From Bordetella parapertussis (GTDB lineage: Bacteria > Pseudomonadota > Gammaproteobacteria > Burkholderiales > Burkholderiaceae_E): a DNA stretch of 64,000 bases. Positions within the stretch are counted from its first letter, which is position 1, and each line of letters begins with the position of its first letter. Positions 30,500-39,101 of the stretch are shown one piece after another. The stretch covers positions 1-64,000 of the forward strand of contig CAMCXH010000001.1 of the NCBI GenBank assembly GCA_945883285.1, written 5' to 3'. The translations under genes were made by a program, and so were the position numbers. Under the pieces are notes generated by a model. The model was not told the DNA's origin and did no database searches. It worked only from the letters and a program-made list of their open reading frames with translations.

Positions 30500-31249
30500 T
30501 CAGCCCAGCGGCAACAGAATCAGCGTGTACAGCAGGCCGCCGGCCAGGAACGACATGAAGTGGCCATCCTTGTCGGAGGGCAACTCCATCAGGCTGCTGT
30601 TGACGATCACCGCACCCGACAGGAAGGCGACCAGCAGTGCACTGACTGCCGGGGGCAGGGCCAGCAGCTGACCGACGGCCCAGCCAATCGGCACCATGGC
30701 TGCCAGCCAGTAGCGGCCACGGCGGGCATACGCTTCACCATGCTCTTCACTCAATGCGTGATCGACCGCCAGAAAGTGAACCGCCATCGCCGTGGTGAAC
30801 AGCAGCAGCGGCGCCTGGCCTTCTTTGAGGTCGCGCGCCAGCAGGTAGCCCACCAGTGCGGCATAGGCCGCAAAGCCGCCCACATGCAGCTTGAACGCCG
30901 CCTGCTCGCGCTGCTGCGCATCGGAATCGCTGACTTGTTTGCGCAGGTGCTCCAGCCCGTAGAAGGTCATGAAGCCGATCAGCGCGGCCGCATAGATCAC
31001 CGAGCCTTCGAAGCGTGTCTGAACTGACGCCGACTCGACAAAGATCAGGCGAACGTCTTCCAGTTCGGGCATGACATGGACGAAGACATAGGCAGACGCC
31101 ATGCCGGCACAGAACGACACCCGCTTGCGCTGATCCCTGGTGACAGCGTTCAGCGGATGCAGGCGCCCACCCGCAAGGACGACTGCAGCCAGCGCGAGCG
31201 CCGCGAGCCCGGTCGCCACCAGTTCAGCGGGTTGCCAGTCTGTCATCAC
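30500..31249 (-). CDS. Polytopic membrane protein, distantly ZIP-transporter-like
   Basis: 249 residues with about seven or eight membrane segments. GMASAYVFVHVMPELEDV and MAVHFLAVDHALSEEHGE put His and Glu inside membrane segments in the manner of ZIP metal transporters, but the classical HxxxE pair is only approximate. It overlaps the DUF202 gene by four bases (ATGA), which points to co-translation. Metal transport is a guess from residue pattern. Confidence 0.55.
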   Translation of the reverse strand: MMTDWQPAELVATGLAALALAAVVLAGGRLHPLNAVTRDQRKRVSFCAGMASAYVFVHVMPELEDVRLIFVESASVQTRFEGSVIYAAALIGFMTFYGLEHLRKQVSDSDAQQREQAAFKLHVGGFAAYAALVGYLLARDLKEGQAPLLLFTTAMAVHFLAVDHALSEEHGEAYARRGRYWLAAMVPIGWAVGQLLALPPAVSALLVAFLSGAVIVNSSLMELPSDKDGHFMSFLAGGLLYTLILLPLG

Positions 31250-31773
31250 AGGGCCTTTGCAATGATGGCGACGAACAGAAAAAGACCGATCGCCGACATG
31301 AACAGGGCCATGACCAGCGAAGGGCGCCAGATCGCGAAATGGTTCTGTTTGCGAAGGTCTTTAAGGCGGTACCAGTACTCGATGGTGCCCAGAACCATCG
31401 CCAATGTGCCCATGCCGGTCAGAAACATGCCCATGGTGCGCGGACTGCTGGCATGGGAGAGGTGGGTACCCGCCTCCTCGAAGCCTTGCAGCAGTTTGTA
31501 GATGGTGAAACCGAAGCTGATCATCGACAGCGCCGTCCGTAACCAGGCCATCAACGACCGGTCGGCTGCCATCAGGGTGCGCTCGGCTGCCAACCGGGTG
31601 CGCTCGACCGCCAGCTCGTCGGATGTCCTGGGTGCTTCGCCGGCGTGTTCGGGCGAGGGCGAATGATGAAGCGTGTTTCCCAGCCCGGCCAGCAGTTGCC
31701 GCGCGTGCGCGCCCGGGCTGCCATGGCCAGGCTGCTGCGGCGGTGAGTCTTGTGCTGGAGTCGGTGTCGTCAT
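31246..31773 (-). CDS. DUF202 (YidH-type) membrane protein
   Basis: 175 residues. An N-terminal soluble Pro/His-rich tail of 60 residues precedes LAAERTLMAADRSLMAWLRT, the hallmark of DUF202. Three membrane segments follow (ALSMISFGFTIYKLL, MGMFLTGMGTLAMVLGTIEY, PSLVMALFMSAIGLFLFVAI). Function unknown for the family. It is the first of three consecutive membrane genes on this strand. Confidence 0.8.
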   Translation of the reverse strand: MTTPTPAQDSPPQQPGHGSPGAHARQLLAGLGNTLHHSPSPEHAGEAPRTSDELAVERTRLAAERTLMAADRSLMAWLRTALSMISFGFTIYKLLQGFEEAGTHLSHASSPRTMGMFLTGMGTLAMVLGTIEYWYRLKDLRKQNHFAIWRPSLVMALFMSAIGLFLFVAIIAKAL

Positions 31774-32137
31774 TCAAGGTCCTTTGGGCGCGCTGTGATG
31801 ACGATCACCAGGCCCTGGTCGGAAGCTTGCACAGCTTTGGGCCGAGTCGAGCGTGGCCCCGGTATGCACTGTTCGCTCAGGCAAAGCGACCGCAGGCAAT
31901 GAACGCCCCGGGTATCGAGGAGGCTGGTTGGATCAAGCGCTGATGTCTGTCTGCGGATCGGCTGGCACGACGTACTGACAGTCGTAGTTTGCCTTGACTT
32001 GGCCGGTGGGCCAAACGCCCGACCGCTATGGCAACCGCCATCGGCGGTTTGCGGTGTCGGCATGGCCAGCCAGCGATCGCCCGCGTGCAGCTCGGCCCGA
32101 ACCGCTGCTCGTGGCGCTGGCGAAGTGCATCGACACG
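31774..32137. other. Gene-free region with a short relic similar to the kinase-permease gene
   Basis: No credible gene in about 360 bases. One feature stands out: 32044-32074 matches 11689-11719, inside the hybrid kinase gene, at 29 of 31 positions, 20 of them consecutive. On the minus strand both can be read as MPTPQTAD, preceded by a Trp-(Val/Leu)-Ala. It looks like a small remnant of a related kinase gene. Confidence 0.5.
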
Positions 32138-32171
32138 AAAAAAAAGCGCAGGCGATCTGCGCCTGCGCTTT
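32138..32171 (-). terminator. Strong intrinsic terminator downstream of the phoX remnant
   Basis: On the minus strand GCGCAGGC and GCCTGCGC form an 8-bp stem, extended by A-T pairs, with a 7-base loop and a run of eight T. It stands about 45 bases after the remnant stop. Confidence 0.8.
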
Positions 32172-32214
32172 CGTTCACGCCCGGACCTCGCGGCCCGGGC
32201 CAAGGTCAGAGTCT

Positions 32215-32775
32215 TTACAGTCCGATCTTGCCGCCGTCGGTGCGGGTGATCACCAGGGTCGCCGAGCGCGGCCGACCGGCCACGCCGTAGCCGGTGTTGC
32301 CGGGCCACTGGCTCTGGAACGCGAAGGCAGCCGCGGTGCCCAGCGCAGGCGTGTCCTCGCCCGGATGCTGGATGTTCACGAACACCGTCCTGCCGTCAGG
32401 CGACTCGGCCATGCCGGTGACTTCGGAGCCCTTCGGCGCCACCAGGAAGCGGCGCAGCTTTGCTTCGCCGAGTGCGGCGCCGACGAAGGTCTCCTGCGTG
32501 CCGTTGACCACTGTGCCGCTGACCGTCATGCTGTTCTTCACTGTGACCTTGCCGCCGTCACCGACCTCGCCGGGGATCGCGGCCAGCAGCATGCAGTTGC
32601 TCTCGTCGGTGAAGGCACCGTCGTCGGTCTGGATCCAGCAGATGCCGGTCGACTTGCTGAACCACAGCCCATCGGGCGACGAGAACGAATTGTTCGCGGT
32701 GAGCTTCGAGACGTTGGCGTCGCCCGTATCCTCCTCGGCACCGAACAGGAAAATGTCCCACATGAAGCCGGTGGA
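32215..32775 (-). pseudogene. PhoX-type alkaline phosphatase (DUF839), C-terminal remnant
   Basis: About 185 residues from STGFMWDIFLFGAE to the natural end VITRTDGGKIGL. It includes SSPDGLWFSKSTGICWIQTD, AESPDGRTVFVNIQHPGED and SQWPGNTGYGVAGRPRS, all typical of the C-terminal part of PhoX. Intact PhoX has over 600 residues and a Tat signal; everything before WDIFLFG is gone. Its own terminator survives downstream, so the loss is a clean 5' deletion at about 32780, where a truncated antitoxin begins on the other strand. Confidence 0.75.
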
Positions 32776-32906
32776 GCGACGCCGTCGAGGGATCTGAGCG
32801 TGAAGACAGTGGAATCTCAGCGCAGGAAATGCTGCGGCAGATGGATGTCCGACTCGAGACGGCGCGCCAGCGTCTGGCGGCAGCCAAGCCGATCGCGGGG
32901 CAGTGA
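32766..32906 (+). pseudogene. Antitoxin of a ParE-type pair, N-terminus missing
   Basis: The frame reads SEREDSGISAQEMLRQMDVR, then LETARQRLAAAKPIAGQ, and its stop overlaps the toxin start (GTGA). This is the basic C-terminal tail of a small ParD-like antitoxin. No DNA-binding half and no start codon remain except an ATG at 32829 that would give 25 residues. The missing half ends where the phoX remnant on the other strand ends. Confidence 0.55.
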
Positions 32907-33226
32907 CTGTCTATCGCGTCGTCCTCGCGGACGAGGCTGTCGACGACTTGCTTCGGATCGAGGATTTCACCATCGAACGTGAACTCGCCAGCTCGACGCC
33001 TGACCTCGACGTCGTGCGGCGCCTCAGAGACGCGGTCGACCGCGCACTTCGACTGCTGGAGTTCTCGCCGTACTCGTGTCGCAAGGCCGCTCGCGCCGTG
33101 AACGGCAAGCAGCGCGAACTGATCATTCCCTTCGGAAGCGCCGGACTCATTGCCGCGTTTGAAGTCCGCGGCGAGGTGGTCCGGATCGGTGCCATTCGCC
33201 AACAGCTGGAGCAGGATTACAAGTGA
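32903..33226 (+). CDS. parE: RelE/ParE family toxin
   Basis: 107 residues from a GTG that overlaps the antitoxin tail by four bases. YRVVLADEAVDDLLRIEDF, ALRLLEFSPYSCRKA and RELIIPFGSAGLIAAFEV fit the ParE fold, with VVRIGAIRQQLEQDY at the end. ParE toxins act on DNA gyrase or, in RelE relatives, on ribosome-bound mRNA. The antitoxin here is truncated, so either the toxin is inactive or the tail is enough to neutralise it. Confidence 0.75.
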   Translation: MTVYRVVLADEAVDDLLRIEDFTIERELASSTPDLDVVRRLRDAVDRALRLLEFSPYSCRKAARAVNGKQRELIIPFGSAGLIAAFEVRGEVVRIGAIRQQLEQDYK

Positions 33227-33289
33227 TCCTCAGCGGCAACTTCGGCCATTCGCCTGGCACCTGAGGCTCACGATGCCGATCGAAATCCG

Positions 33290-33484
33290 GGTAGATCTGA
33301 AGCGCCGGAGGCTCAGCTCGGCGCCGCTGACCTGATGATTGCGGCACACGCGCGGGCCATAGGGGCGGTTGTCGTCACCAGCAATGCGAAGGATTTCGGG
33401 CGCGTGAAGGGCCGGCAATGGGTCGGCAGCGACAGACGACCAAGTTCAGAGCAATCTCCATTAACAGAACGAAACGTTCCGTAA
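33290..33484 (+). pseudogene. PIN-domain (VapC) toxin, C-terminal fragment
   Basis: The frame reads LGAADLMIAAHARAIGAVVV and then TSNAKDFGRVKG, the last 40 or so residues of a VapC, with the third and fourth acidic positions of the PIN site (AADLMIAAHA, NAKDF). There is no N-terminal half. The frame runs past the usual end into the control region of the next gene. It may be the lost end of the vapC at 46474-46908. Confidence 0.65.
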
Positions 33485-33602
33485 TTCATTAATCAAACTG
33501 CGAGCTTCGATTGAAACAGGGTATTGACTGACGCTCGCCGTGGCGTTTGTCGAGCACGGTATGTACATCCGATTCGTTCGAAAGGACCTGCCTTGAATCA
33601 GC
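33461..33602 (+). repeat. Control-region repeat copy A (upstream of GMC gene) with IclR-type operator
   Basis: Aligns without gaps to 36001-36142 (offset 2540), about 98 of 140 columns identical by hand count. It contains the inverted repeat AGAAC-GAAAC-GTTCC at 33466-33480, the shared block TTGAAACAGG, TGGCGTTTG and the ribosome-site block AAAGGACCTGCCTTGAATCA. In this copy the duplicated TTG start opens only a nine-codon reading frame (33593-33622), which overlaps the GMC gene start. Confidence 0.8.
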
Positions 33603-33608
33603 GACACC

Positions 33609-35195
33609 GTGATTCGCTATGACCATGTGATCGTCGGTGCGGGGTCTTCCGGCTGCGTCCTGGCCGCGCGACTCAGTGAAGATCCGCAGCGCAAGGTGCT
33701 GGTGCTCGAAGCCGGCCCGCCCGACCGCTTTCTGTGGATCCACATCCCAATCGGTTACGGCAGGACGATGTGGGACAAGCGGGTGAACTGGTGCTTCGAG
33801 ACCGATCCGGATCCTGGCATGGACGGCCGGCGTATTTACTGGCCGCGCGGCAAGACGCTGGGTGGGTCCAGCTCAATCAACGGGCTGATCTACATCCGTG
33901 GCCAGCGCGAGGACTATGACAATTGGGCCGCACTGGGCAATCGGGGCTGGGGCTTCGACGATGTGCTGCCGCTGTTCATCCGCTCCGAGGCCAACCGGCG
34001 CGGTGCCGGCCCCTTCCATGGCGAACGGGGGCCACTGCATGTCTCTGACATCGAGGAACGGCACGAACTCATCGAGGCTTTTATTGCGGGCGCGGGCGAG
34101 ATCGGTGCGCCGCGCAACGACGACTTCAACGGCGCCACGCAGGAAGGCGCCGGCTACTATCAGCTCACCACTCACAGGGGTTGGCGCTGCAGCACGGCGT
34201 CAGGCTTTCTCAAGCCAGTCCGCAGTCGACCCAATCTGAGCGTTGAGTGCCACGCCCAGGTCACGAGCCTGGTGCTGGAGGGACACCGAGTGATCGGCGT
34301 GCGCTACCGCCAGTTCGGCCAGGACCACGTCGCCCACTGCGACGGCGAGGTGGTACTGAGTGCCGGCGCACTGCAATCCCCTCAGTTGCTGCAGCTCTCC
34401 GGGATCGGCTCGCCCGAGTTGCTCGAGCGCGTGGGTATCCCCGTGCGGCATGCGTTGCCTGGCGTGGGGGAAAACCTGCAAGACCACCTCCAGTTCAGGC
34501 TGATCCACGCCTGCACACAAGCCATCACGACGAATGACACGCTGAACTCATGGTCCGGTCGCGCCCGCATCGGCCTGCAGTGGCTGCTGCAACGCAGCGG
34601 CCCTCTGGCGGTGGGCATCAACCAGGGCGGCTGCTTCATGCGAGCCTTGCCGGCGGAGTCTGACCGACCCGACATCCAGTTCCACATGGGCACCCTGTCG
34701 GCGGACATGGCCGGAGGCCGACCGCACCCCTTTCCGGGATTCACGCTGTCGGTATGCCAGCTGCGCCCCAGCTCGCGCGGGCGGGTGCAGATTCGCTCGG
34801 ACAACCCGTTTGAATCGCCGTCGATTCAGCCCAACTACCTGTCCACCGATCTGGACAGGCGTACGGCCGTCGCTGCGCTGCGCGCTGCGCGTGCGATTGC
34901 AGCGTCGCCATCGATGCGGCCCTACGTGAAGCAGGAGCTCACGCCAGGTTCGCAGGCGACAAGCGACGAGGAACTGCTCGCCTTCTGCCGTGCCAGCGGC
35001 GCCACGATCTTTCACCCCGTGGGCACCTGCCGCATGGGCACAGAGCCTGATGCAGTGGTGGATGAAGCACTGCGCGTGCACGGACTCCAGGGCCTGCGGG
35101 TGGCCGACTGCTCCATCATGCCCACCCTGGTATCGGGCAACACCAACGCAGCGGCGATCATGATTGCCGAGAAGGCCGCTCAGATGATGAGCTGA
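33609..35195 (+). CDS. GMC family FAD-dependent oxidoreductase (choline dehydrogenase-like)
   Basis: 528 residues from GTG; no ATG is available near the start. HVIVGAGSSGCVLAARLSED is the FAD-binding fold, WPRGKTLGGSSSINGLIYIR the GMC signature 1, and GALQSPQLLQLSGIG signature 2. The active-site His is in IFHPVGTCRMG and the Asn in VSGNTNAAAIMIAEKAA. It oxidises a primary or secondary alcohol to a carbonyl. It shares a duplicated control region with tctC, so it is probably co-regulated with the transporter and opens the pathway. No Shine-Dalgarno stands right before the GTG; coupling to the short leader frame is possible. Confidence 0.9.
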   Translation: MIRYDHVIVGAGSSGCVLAARLSEDPQRKVLVLEAGPPDRFLWIHIPIGYGRTMWDKRVNWCFETDPDPGMDGRRIYWPRGKTLGGSSSINGLIYIRGQREDYDNWAALGNRGWGFDDVLPLFIRSEANRRGAGPFHGERGPLHVSDIEERHELIEAFIAGAGEIGAPRNDDFNGATQEGAGYYQLTTHRGWRCSTASGFLKPVRSRPNLSVECHAQVTSLVLEGHRVIGVRYRQFGQDHVAHCDGEVVLSAGALQSPQLLQLSGIGSPELLERVGIPVRHALPGVGENLQDHLQFRLIHACTQAITTNDTLNSWSGRARIGLQWLLQRSGPLAVGINQGGCFMRALPAESDRPDIQFHMGTLSADMAGGRPHPFPGFTLSVCQLRPSSRGRVQIRSDNPFESPSIQPNYLSTDLDRRTAVAALRAARAIAASPSMRPYVKQELTPGSQATSDEELLAFCRASGATIFHPVGTCRMGTEPDAVVDEALRVHGLQGLRVADCSIMPTLVSGNTNAAAIMIAEKAAQMMS

Positions 35196-35209
35196 AGCCG
35201 GGCGCGCCC

Positions 35210-35974
35210 TTACAGCAGTGCGCCCATGCGCGCCGCCGCCGCCTCGAGCGCGGGCAGCCGGGCCATCAGGTCGTCCATCGACATTCGCGTCGTCGAAGCG
35301 TGAACCGCCATCGCGGCGCGTACATGACCTTGACGGTCTCGCACCGGGACGGCCGCTGCGATCAGGCCGGCGACGAACTCCTCCCGATCGAAGGAATGGC
35401 CTCGCTCTGCGATCAGCGAGCACTCGTCGCGCAGCCCCTGCAGGGTCACGATGGTGTGATCCGTCATGCGCTTGAGCGTGAGTGTGGCCAGGAGCGCGTC
35501 ACGTGATTTTCCGTCCATCAACGCCAGAAAGAGCTTTCCACTGGCAGTACAGTGCAGCGGCACATGCGCACCGACGTCCAGCGTCAGGCGCCACGGCCAC
35601 TCGGCTTCGACTCGGTCCAGATAAAGCACCTGAGCGCCATCGAGCGTGGTGAAGTTGCAGGTCTCTCCGACCCGCTCCACCAGATCAGCCAGCACGGCGT
35701 GGCGCAAGCCGCGCAAGGCGCCGTGGTTCAGCGTATCGAGCGCGAGCTTGCGCAGGGCCGGGCCGACCACGAAGTGGTTCTCGTTGACGTCGCGCGCCAG
35801 GAAACCGGACGCCATCAACTGGCTGCAGATCCGGTGCACGGTTGCCTTGGGCAAGCCCAGCGCATGAACAAGGTCGGCCAGCGCCATGGGCTCGCCGGTA
35901 TGCGACAGCACGGCCAGTACGGCCAGGCTGCGTGCCGCTGACGAACTTGAAGCCAGCTTGGCGCTTGGGAGCAA
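35210..35974 (-). CDS. IclR family transcriptional regulator
   Basis: 254 residues. The N-terminal winged helix covers SLAVLAVLSHTGEPMALADL and LGLPKATVHRICSQLMASGF. The C-terminal effector domain has the usual GETCNFTTLDGAQVLYLDRV, HCTASGKLFLALM and RGHSFDREEFVAGLIAAAVP. It is divergent from tctC with the operator GGAAC-AAAAC-GTTCC between them, and a second copy lies before the GMC gene, so it probably controls both units and itself. The effector is likely the imported acid or its CoA ester. Confidence 0.9.
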   Translation of the reverse strand: MLPSAKLASSSSAARSLAVLAVLSHTGEPMALADLVHALGLPKATVHRICSQLMASGFLARDVNENHFVVGPALRKLALDTLNHGALRGLRHAVLADLVERVGETCNFTTLDGAQVLYLDRVEAEWPWRLTLDVGAHVPLHCTASGKLFLALMDGKSRDALLATLTLKRMTDHTIVTLQGLRDECSLIAERGHSFDREEFVAGLIAAAVPVRDRQGHVRAAMAVHASTTRMSMDDLMARLPALEAAAARMGALL

Positions 35975-36000
35975 GGTGACAGGAATCAGGGAAAACCCCA

Positions 36001-36142
36001 GCAGCGGAACAAAACGTTCCAGAAATTATCCAATAAACTGTGAGTAGCAATTGAAACAGGTTAACTACAGGCCTCCGCAATGGCGTTTGCCGAGTGCGGC
36101 ACCCACACTCAATTCCATTGAAAGGACCTGCCTTGAATCAGC
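36001..36142 (+). repeat. Control-region repeat copy B (iclR-tctC intergenic) with IclR-type operator
   Basis: Partner of the copy at 33461-33602. The inverted repeat GGAAC-AAAAC-GTTCC at 36006-36020 is perfect here. The block ends with AAAGGACCTGCC and the TTG start codon of tctC, so this is probably the parent copy. No clear -35/-10 pair was found. Confidence 0.8.
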
Positions 36143-37098
36143 ACCAGCGTCTCGGCATTGTGTTGACCTCGATCGTCCTGGCAGCACTGGCACTACCGGT
36201 CAATGCCCAGAACTATCCCTCCAAATCCATCTCTCTGATCGTGCCCTGGACCGCAGGCGGGCCCACCGATGTCGCCCTGCGGGCGCTCGCAGAGTCGGCG
36301 TCCAAGCAACTGGGCCAGCCGATTGTGATTGAAAACAAGGCAGGTGGTGCCGGAACTGTCGGGCCGGCGACGATGGCGCTGACCGCCAAACCTGACGGCT
36401 ACACCATTTCGCAGTTGCCGGTGGGCATCTACAGGCAGCCCCTGATGCAAAAGACGAGCTGGAAACTGGAGGACTTCACCTTCATCGCCAGCATCAGCGG
36501 CTATGTGTTCGGCATGGCCAGCAGCGCCACCGCGCCCTTCAAAACCTGGGATGAGCTGCTTGTCTACGCCAAGGCTAATCCGGGCAAAGTGACTTACGGT
36601 ACGCCGGGTGCCGGCAGCACGCAGCATCTGGGCGTGTCGATGATCACCGAGAAGGCCGGCATCAAGCTCACTCACGTGCCGTTCAAAGGTGCCTCGGAGG
36701 TCTATGCCGCAGCAGCGGGCGGGCATGTGATGGTGGCGGTTTCGGGCATTCCGGAGGAACTGGTCCAGTCCGGCAAATTGCGAATGCTGAACACCTGGTC
36801 GGAAAAGCGCTCGGCTCGGGCGCCCGACACGCCGACTTTGCTGGAGTTGGGCTACCCCTTCGTCATTACCGCACCCTGGGGCATTGGCGGGCCCAAGGGA
36901 ATGGATCCCAAGGTCGTCGCCACCCTCTCGGAGGCGTTTCGCAAGGCGCTGGCGGACCCGGCCGTGGTGGCAACGATGGACCGCTTCGAAATGAAGCCCG
37001 CCTTCAGACCGCAGGACGAATACATGGCCTATGTGCAGGAGCAGATCAAGGTCGAAGAGGCGGCGCTGGCCTTGACCAACCTGGTGAAAAAGCCGTGA
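36133..37098 (+). CDS. tctC: Tripartite tricarboxylate transporter binding protein (Bug family)
   Basis: 321 residues from TTG with AAAGGA 7-8 bases upstream; the signal peptide LGIVLTSIVLAALALPVNAQ then directly follows. The mature part YPSKSISLIVPWTAGGPTD is the Bug/TctC start, with GAGSTQHLGVSMITEKAGI and PFKGASEVYAAAAGGHV further on. It binds a carboxylate in the periplasm and hands it to TctAB, whose genes follow. Expression should depend on the IclR operator 113 bases upstream. The ligand is unknown. Confidence 0.9.
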   Translation: MNQHQRLGIVLTSIVLAALALPVNAQNYPSKSISLIVPWTAGGPTDVALRALAESASKQLGQPIVIENKAGGAGTVGPATMALTAKPDGYTISQLPVGIYRQPLMQKTSWKLEDFTFIASISGYVFGMASSATAPFKTWDELLVYAKANPGKVTYGTPGAGSTQHLGVSMITEKAGIKLTHVPFKGASEVYAAAAGGHVMVAVSGIPEELVQSGKLRMLNTWSEKRSARAPDTPTLLELGYPFVITAPWGIGGPKGMDPKVVATLSEAFRKALADPAVVATMDRFEMKPAFRPQDEYMAYVQEQIKVEEAALALTNLVKKP

Positions 37099-37127
37099 TC
37101 CGCCGATTGCCTGATGACGGCCGGCGC

Positions 37128-37589
37128 ATGAAGATCGATGACTCCCAGCTGTGGAGCGGCTTGATCGGGCTGGCGCTTGGGGCAATCGTGGTCTGGCAGG
37201 GCTATGAGCACGACATCGGTGTCGTCACGGAACCTGGGACGGGCTTCGTTCTGTTCTATGTGGGTTGGTTGATGGTTGTGCTGTCAGCAGTGATGTTGCT
37301 GGTCGCCATCCGCGAAGGCGGCGCCCCGATTGCCTCACTGTGGCAGGGTGTGCGCTGGAGCCGGCCGATGATCGCCATCGGTCTGTTGATCGCCTTTGCA
37401 CTGGTGTTCGAGCGTCTTGGATTCCTGCTGTCCACGATGGCATTGCTGATCGGCCTGATGCGCTTGATCGATCCGGTGCCCTGGCTGCGAGCCCTCCCGA
37501 TCGCTGTGCTGGCGCCGCTCGGCAGCTGGTTCGTGATACAGAAACTGTTGAAGGTTGCACTGCCGGCTGGCATGTTGGGCATCGGCTAG
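37128..37589 (+). CDS. tctB: TctB family small transporter subunit
   Basis: 153 residues from ATG; a GTG at 37095 overlapping the tctC stop (GTGA) would add 11 residues. Four membrane segments: LIGLALGAIVVW, FVLFYVGWLMVVLSAVMLL, PMIAIGLLIAFALVFERLGF and PIAVLAPLGSWFVIQ. EPGTGFVLFYVG is typical of TctB. It is the small membrane partner of TctA. Confidence 0.85.
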   Translation: MKIDDSQLWSGLIGLALGAIVVWQGYEHDIGVVTEPGTGFVLFYVGWLMVVLSAVMLLVAIREGGAPIASLWQGVRWSRPMIAIGLLIAFALVFERLGFLLSTMALLIGLMRLIDPVPWLRALPIAVLAPLGSWFVIQKLLKVALPAGMLGIG

Positions 37590-37598
37590 GGGAGCGCC

Positions 37599-39101
37599 TT
37601 GGACACCCTTGCATTGCTGGGTCAGGGCTTCGGCGTCGCGCTGGACCCAATCAATTTGCTGTACTGCTTCCTTGGCGTGCTGATCGGCACCCTGGTGGGG
37701 GTGTTGCCCGGTATCGGGCCGGTGTCAGCCATGGCGCTGCTGTTGCCTGTCACGCTTGGCGGCACACCCGAATCCGGCATCATCATGATGGCCGGTATCT
37801 ACTATGGCTCGATGTATGGGGGTTCGACCACGTCGATCCTGGTCAACATTCCGGGCGAGGCGGCGTCGGTGGTCACCTGCCTGGATGGCCATGCCATGGC
37901 CAAGCGCGGGCGAGCCGGGCCGGCCTTGGGCATGGCCGCTTTTGCCTCGTTCATCGCCGGCACTTTCGCCATCGTGATGTTGATGCTGCTGGCGCCGCGA
38001 CTCGCCGATTACGCACTCGCGTTCGGTCCAGCGGAGTACGTCAGCCTGATGGTGCTGGGCCTGACGATGCTGACCTTTCTGACGCAGGGTTCAATGGTCA
38101 AGGCGCTCTTCATGGCCTGCGTGGGTATCGTGCTGGGCCTGATCGGCCTGGACACCATCAACGCCCAGCACCGTCTGACCTTCGAGTTCGCGCCCTTGGT
38201 AGACGGCCTCGGCATCGTGCCGGTGGTGATGGGTCTGTTCGGCGTGGGTGAAGTCCTGAACAACACCGAGCAGGCGATCCGGCGCCAAATCGTCAGTGCG
38301 AAGATCTCGGGCCTTTTGCCAAGCCGTGACGATTGGCGGCGCAGCTGGGCGCCGATCGCGCGGGGCTCGCTGCTGGGTTTTTTCCTCGGCACCCTGCCAG
38401 GCGGCGGTGCTGTGGTGGCGTCGTTCAGCTCCTACGCCATGGAAAAGCGACTGTCGCGCAGGCCGGATGAATTCGGCAAGGGTGCGATTGAAGGCGTCGC
38501 AGGCCCTGAAGCGGCCAACAACGCCGGTGCGGGTGGCGCCTTCATTCCGCTGATGACCCTGGGCATTCCGCCCAACGCGGTCATGGCCTTGCTGCTGGGT
38601 GCATTCATCATTCACGGGCTGCAGCCGGGTCCGTTGATGATTGCGAACAACCCGGGGCTGTTCTTCGGCATCGTCGCCAGCATGTACATCGGCAACGTGA
38701 TGCTGCTGGTGCTCAACTTGCCATTGATCGGCATCTGGGTGCGCTTGCTGAAGGTGCCTTACAACGTACTGTTTCCGCTGATCCTGCTGTTCACCATCAT
38801 CGGTGTCTATGCGTCCGGCAACAATGTGTTCGACATCTACGTGATGCTGTTCTTCGGCGTATTTGCTTATGTCATCCGCAAGTTCGGCTTCGAGTCGACA
38901 CCGATGGTGCTTGCTTTCGTGCTCGGCCCATTGCTGGAGAACAACCTGCGCAAGGCGCTGATCATCTCGGGCGGTGAGTTGAGCACCTTCGTGCTGCGGC
39001 CGATCTCGGGCGTCTGCCTGCTGCTGGCGCTACTGATTTTGCTCAGTCCGCTGATGCCCAGCCTGCGCCGCAAGCGCGAGCTCGTGGCGCTGGACAATTG
39101 A
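37599..39101 (+). CDS. tctA: TctA family large transporter permease
   Basis: 500 residues from TTG preceded by [46 protein letters not shown] and [19 protein letters not shown] are the three conserved TctA loops. Ten or more membrane segments. It carries the substrate bound by TctC across the inner membrane, driven by an ion gradient. Its stop overlaps the next start (TTGA). Confidence 0.92.
   Translation: MDTLALLGQGFGVALDPINLLYCFLGVLIGTLVGVLPGIGPVSAMALLLPVTLGGTPESGIIMMAGIYYGSMYGGSTTSILVNIPGEAASVVTCLDGHAMAKRGRAGPALGMAAFASFIAGTFAIVMLMLLAPRLADYALAFGPAEYVSLMVLGLTMLTFLTQGSMVKALFMACVGIVLGLIGLDTINAQHRLTFEFAPLVDGLGIVPVVMGLFGVGEVLNNTEQAIRRQIVSAKISGLLPSRDDWRRSWAPIARGSLLGFFLGTLPGGGAVVASFSSYAMEKRLSRRPDEFGKGAIEGVAGPEAANNAGAGGAFIPLMTLGIPPNAVMALLLGAFIIHGLQPGPLMIANNPGLFFGIVASMYIGNVMLLVLNLPLIGIWVRLLKVPYNVLFPLILLFTIIGVYASGNNVFDIYVMLFFGVFAYVIRKFGFESTPMVLAFVLGPLLENNLRKALIISGGELSTFVLRPISGVCLLLALLILLSPLMPSLRRKRELVALDN

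Noticed and set aside
36081-36100. Sigma-54 promoter (TGGC...TGC) before tctC
   Set aside because: The GG and GC elements are two bases too far apart, and copy A of the repeat does not keep the second element.
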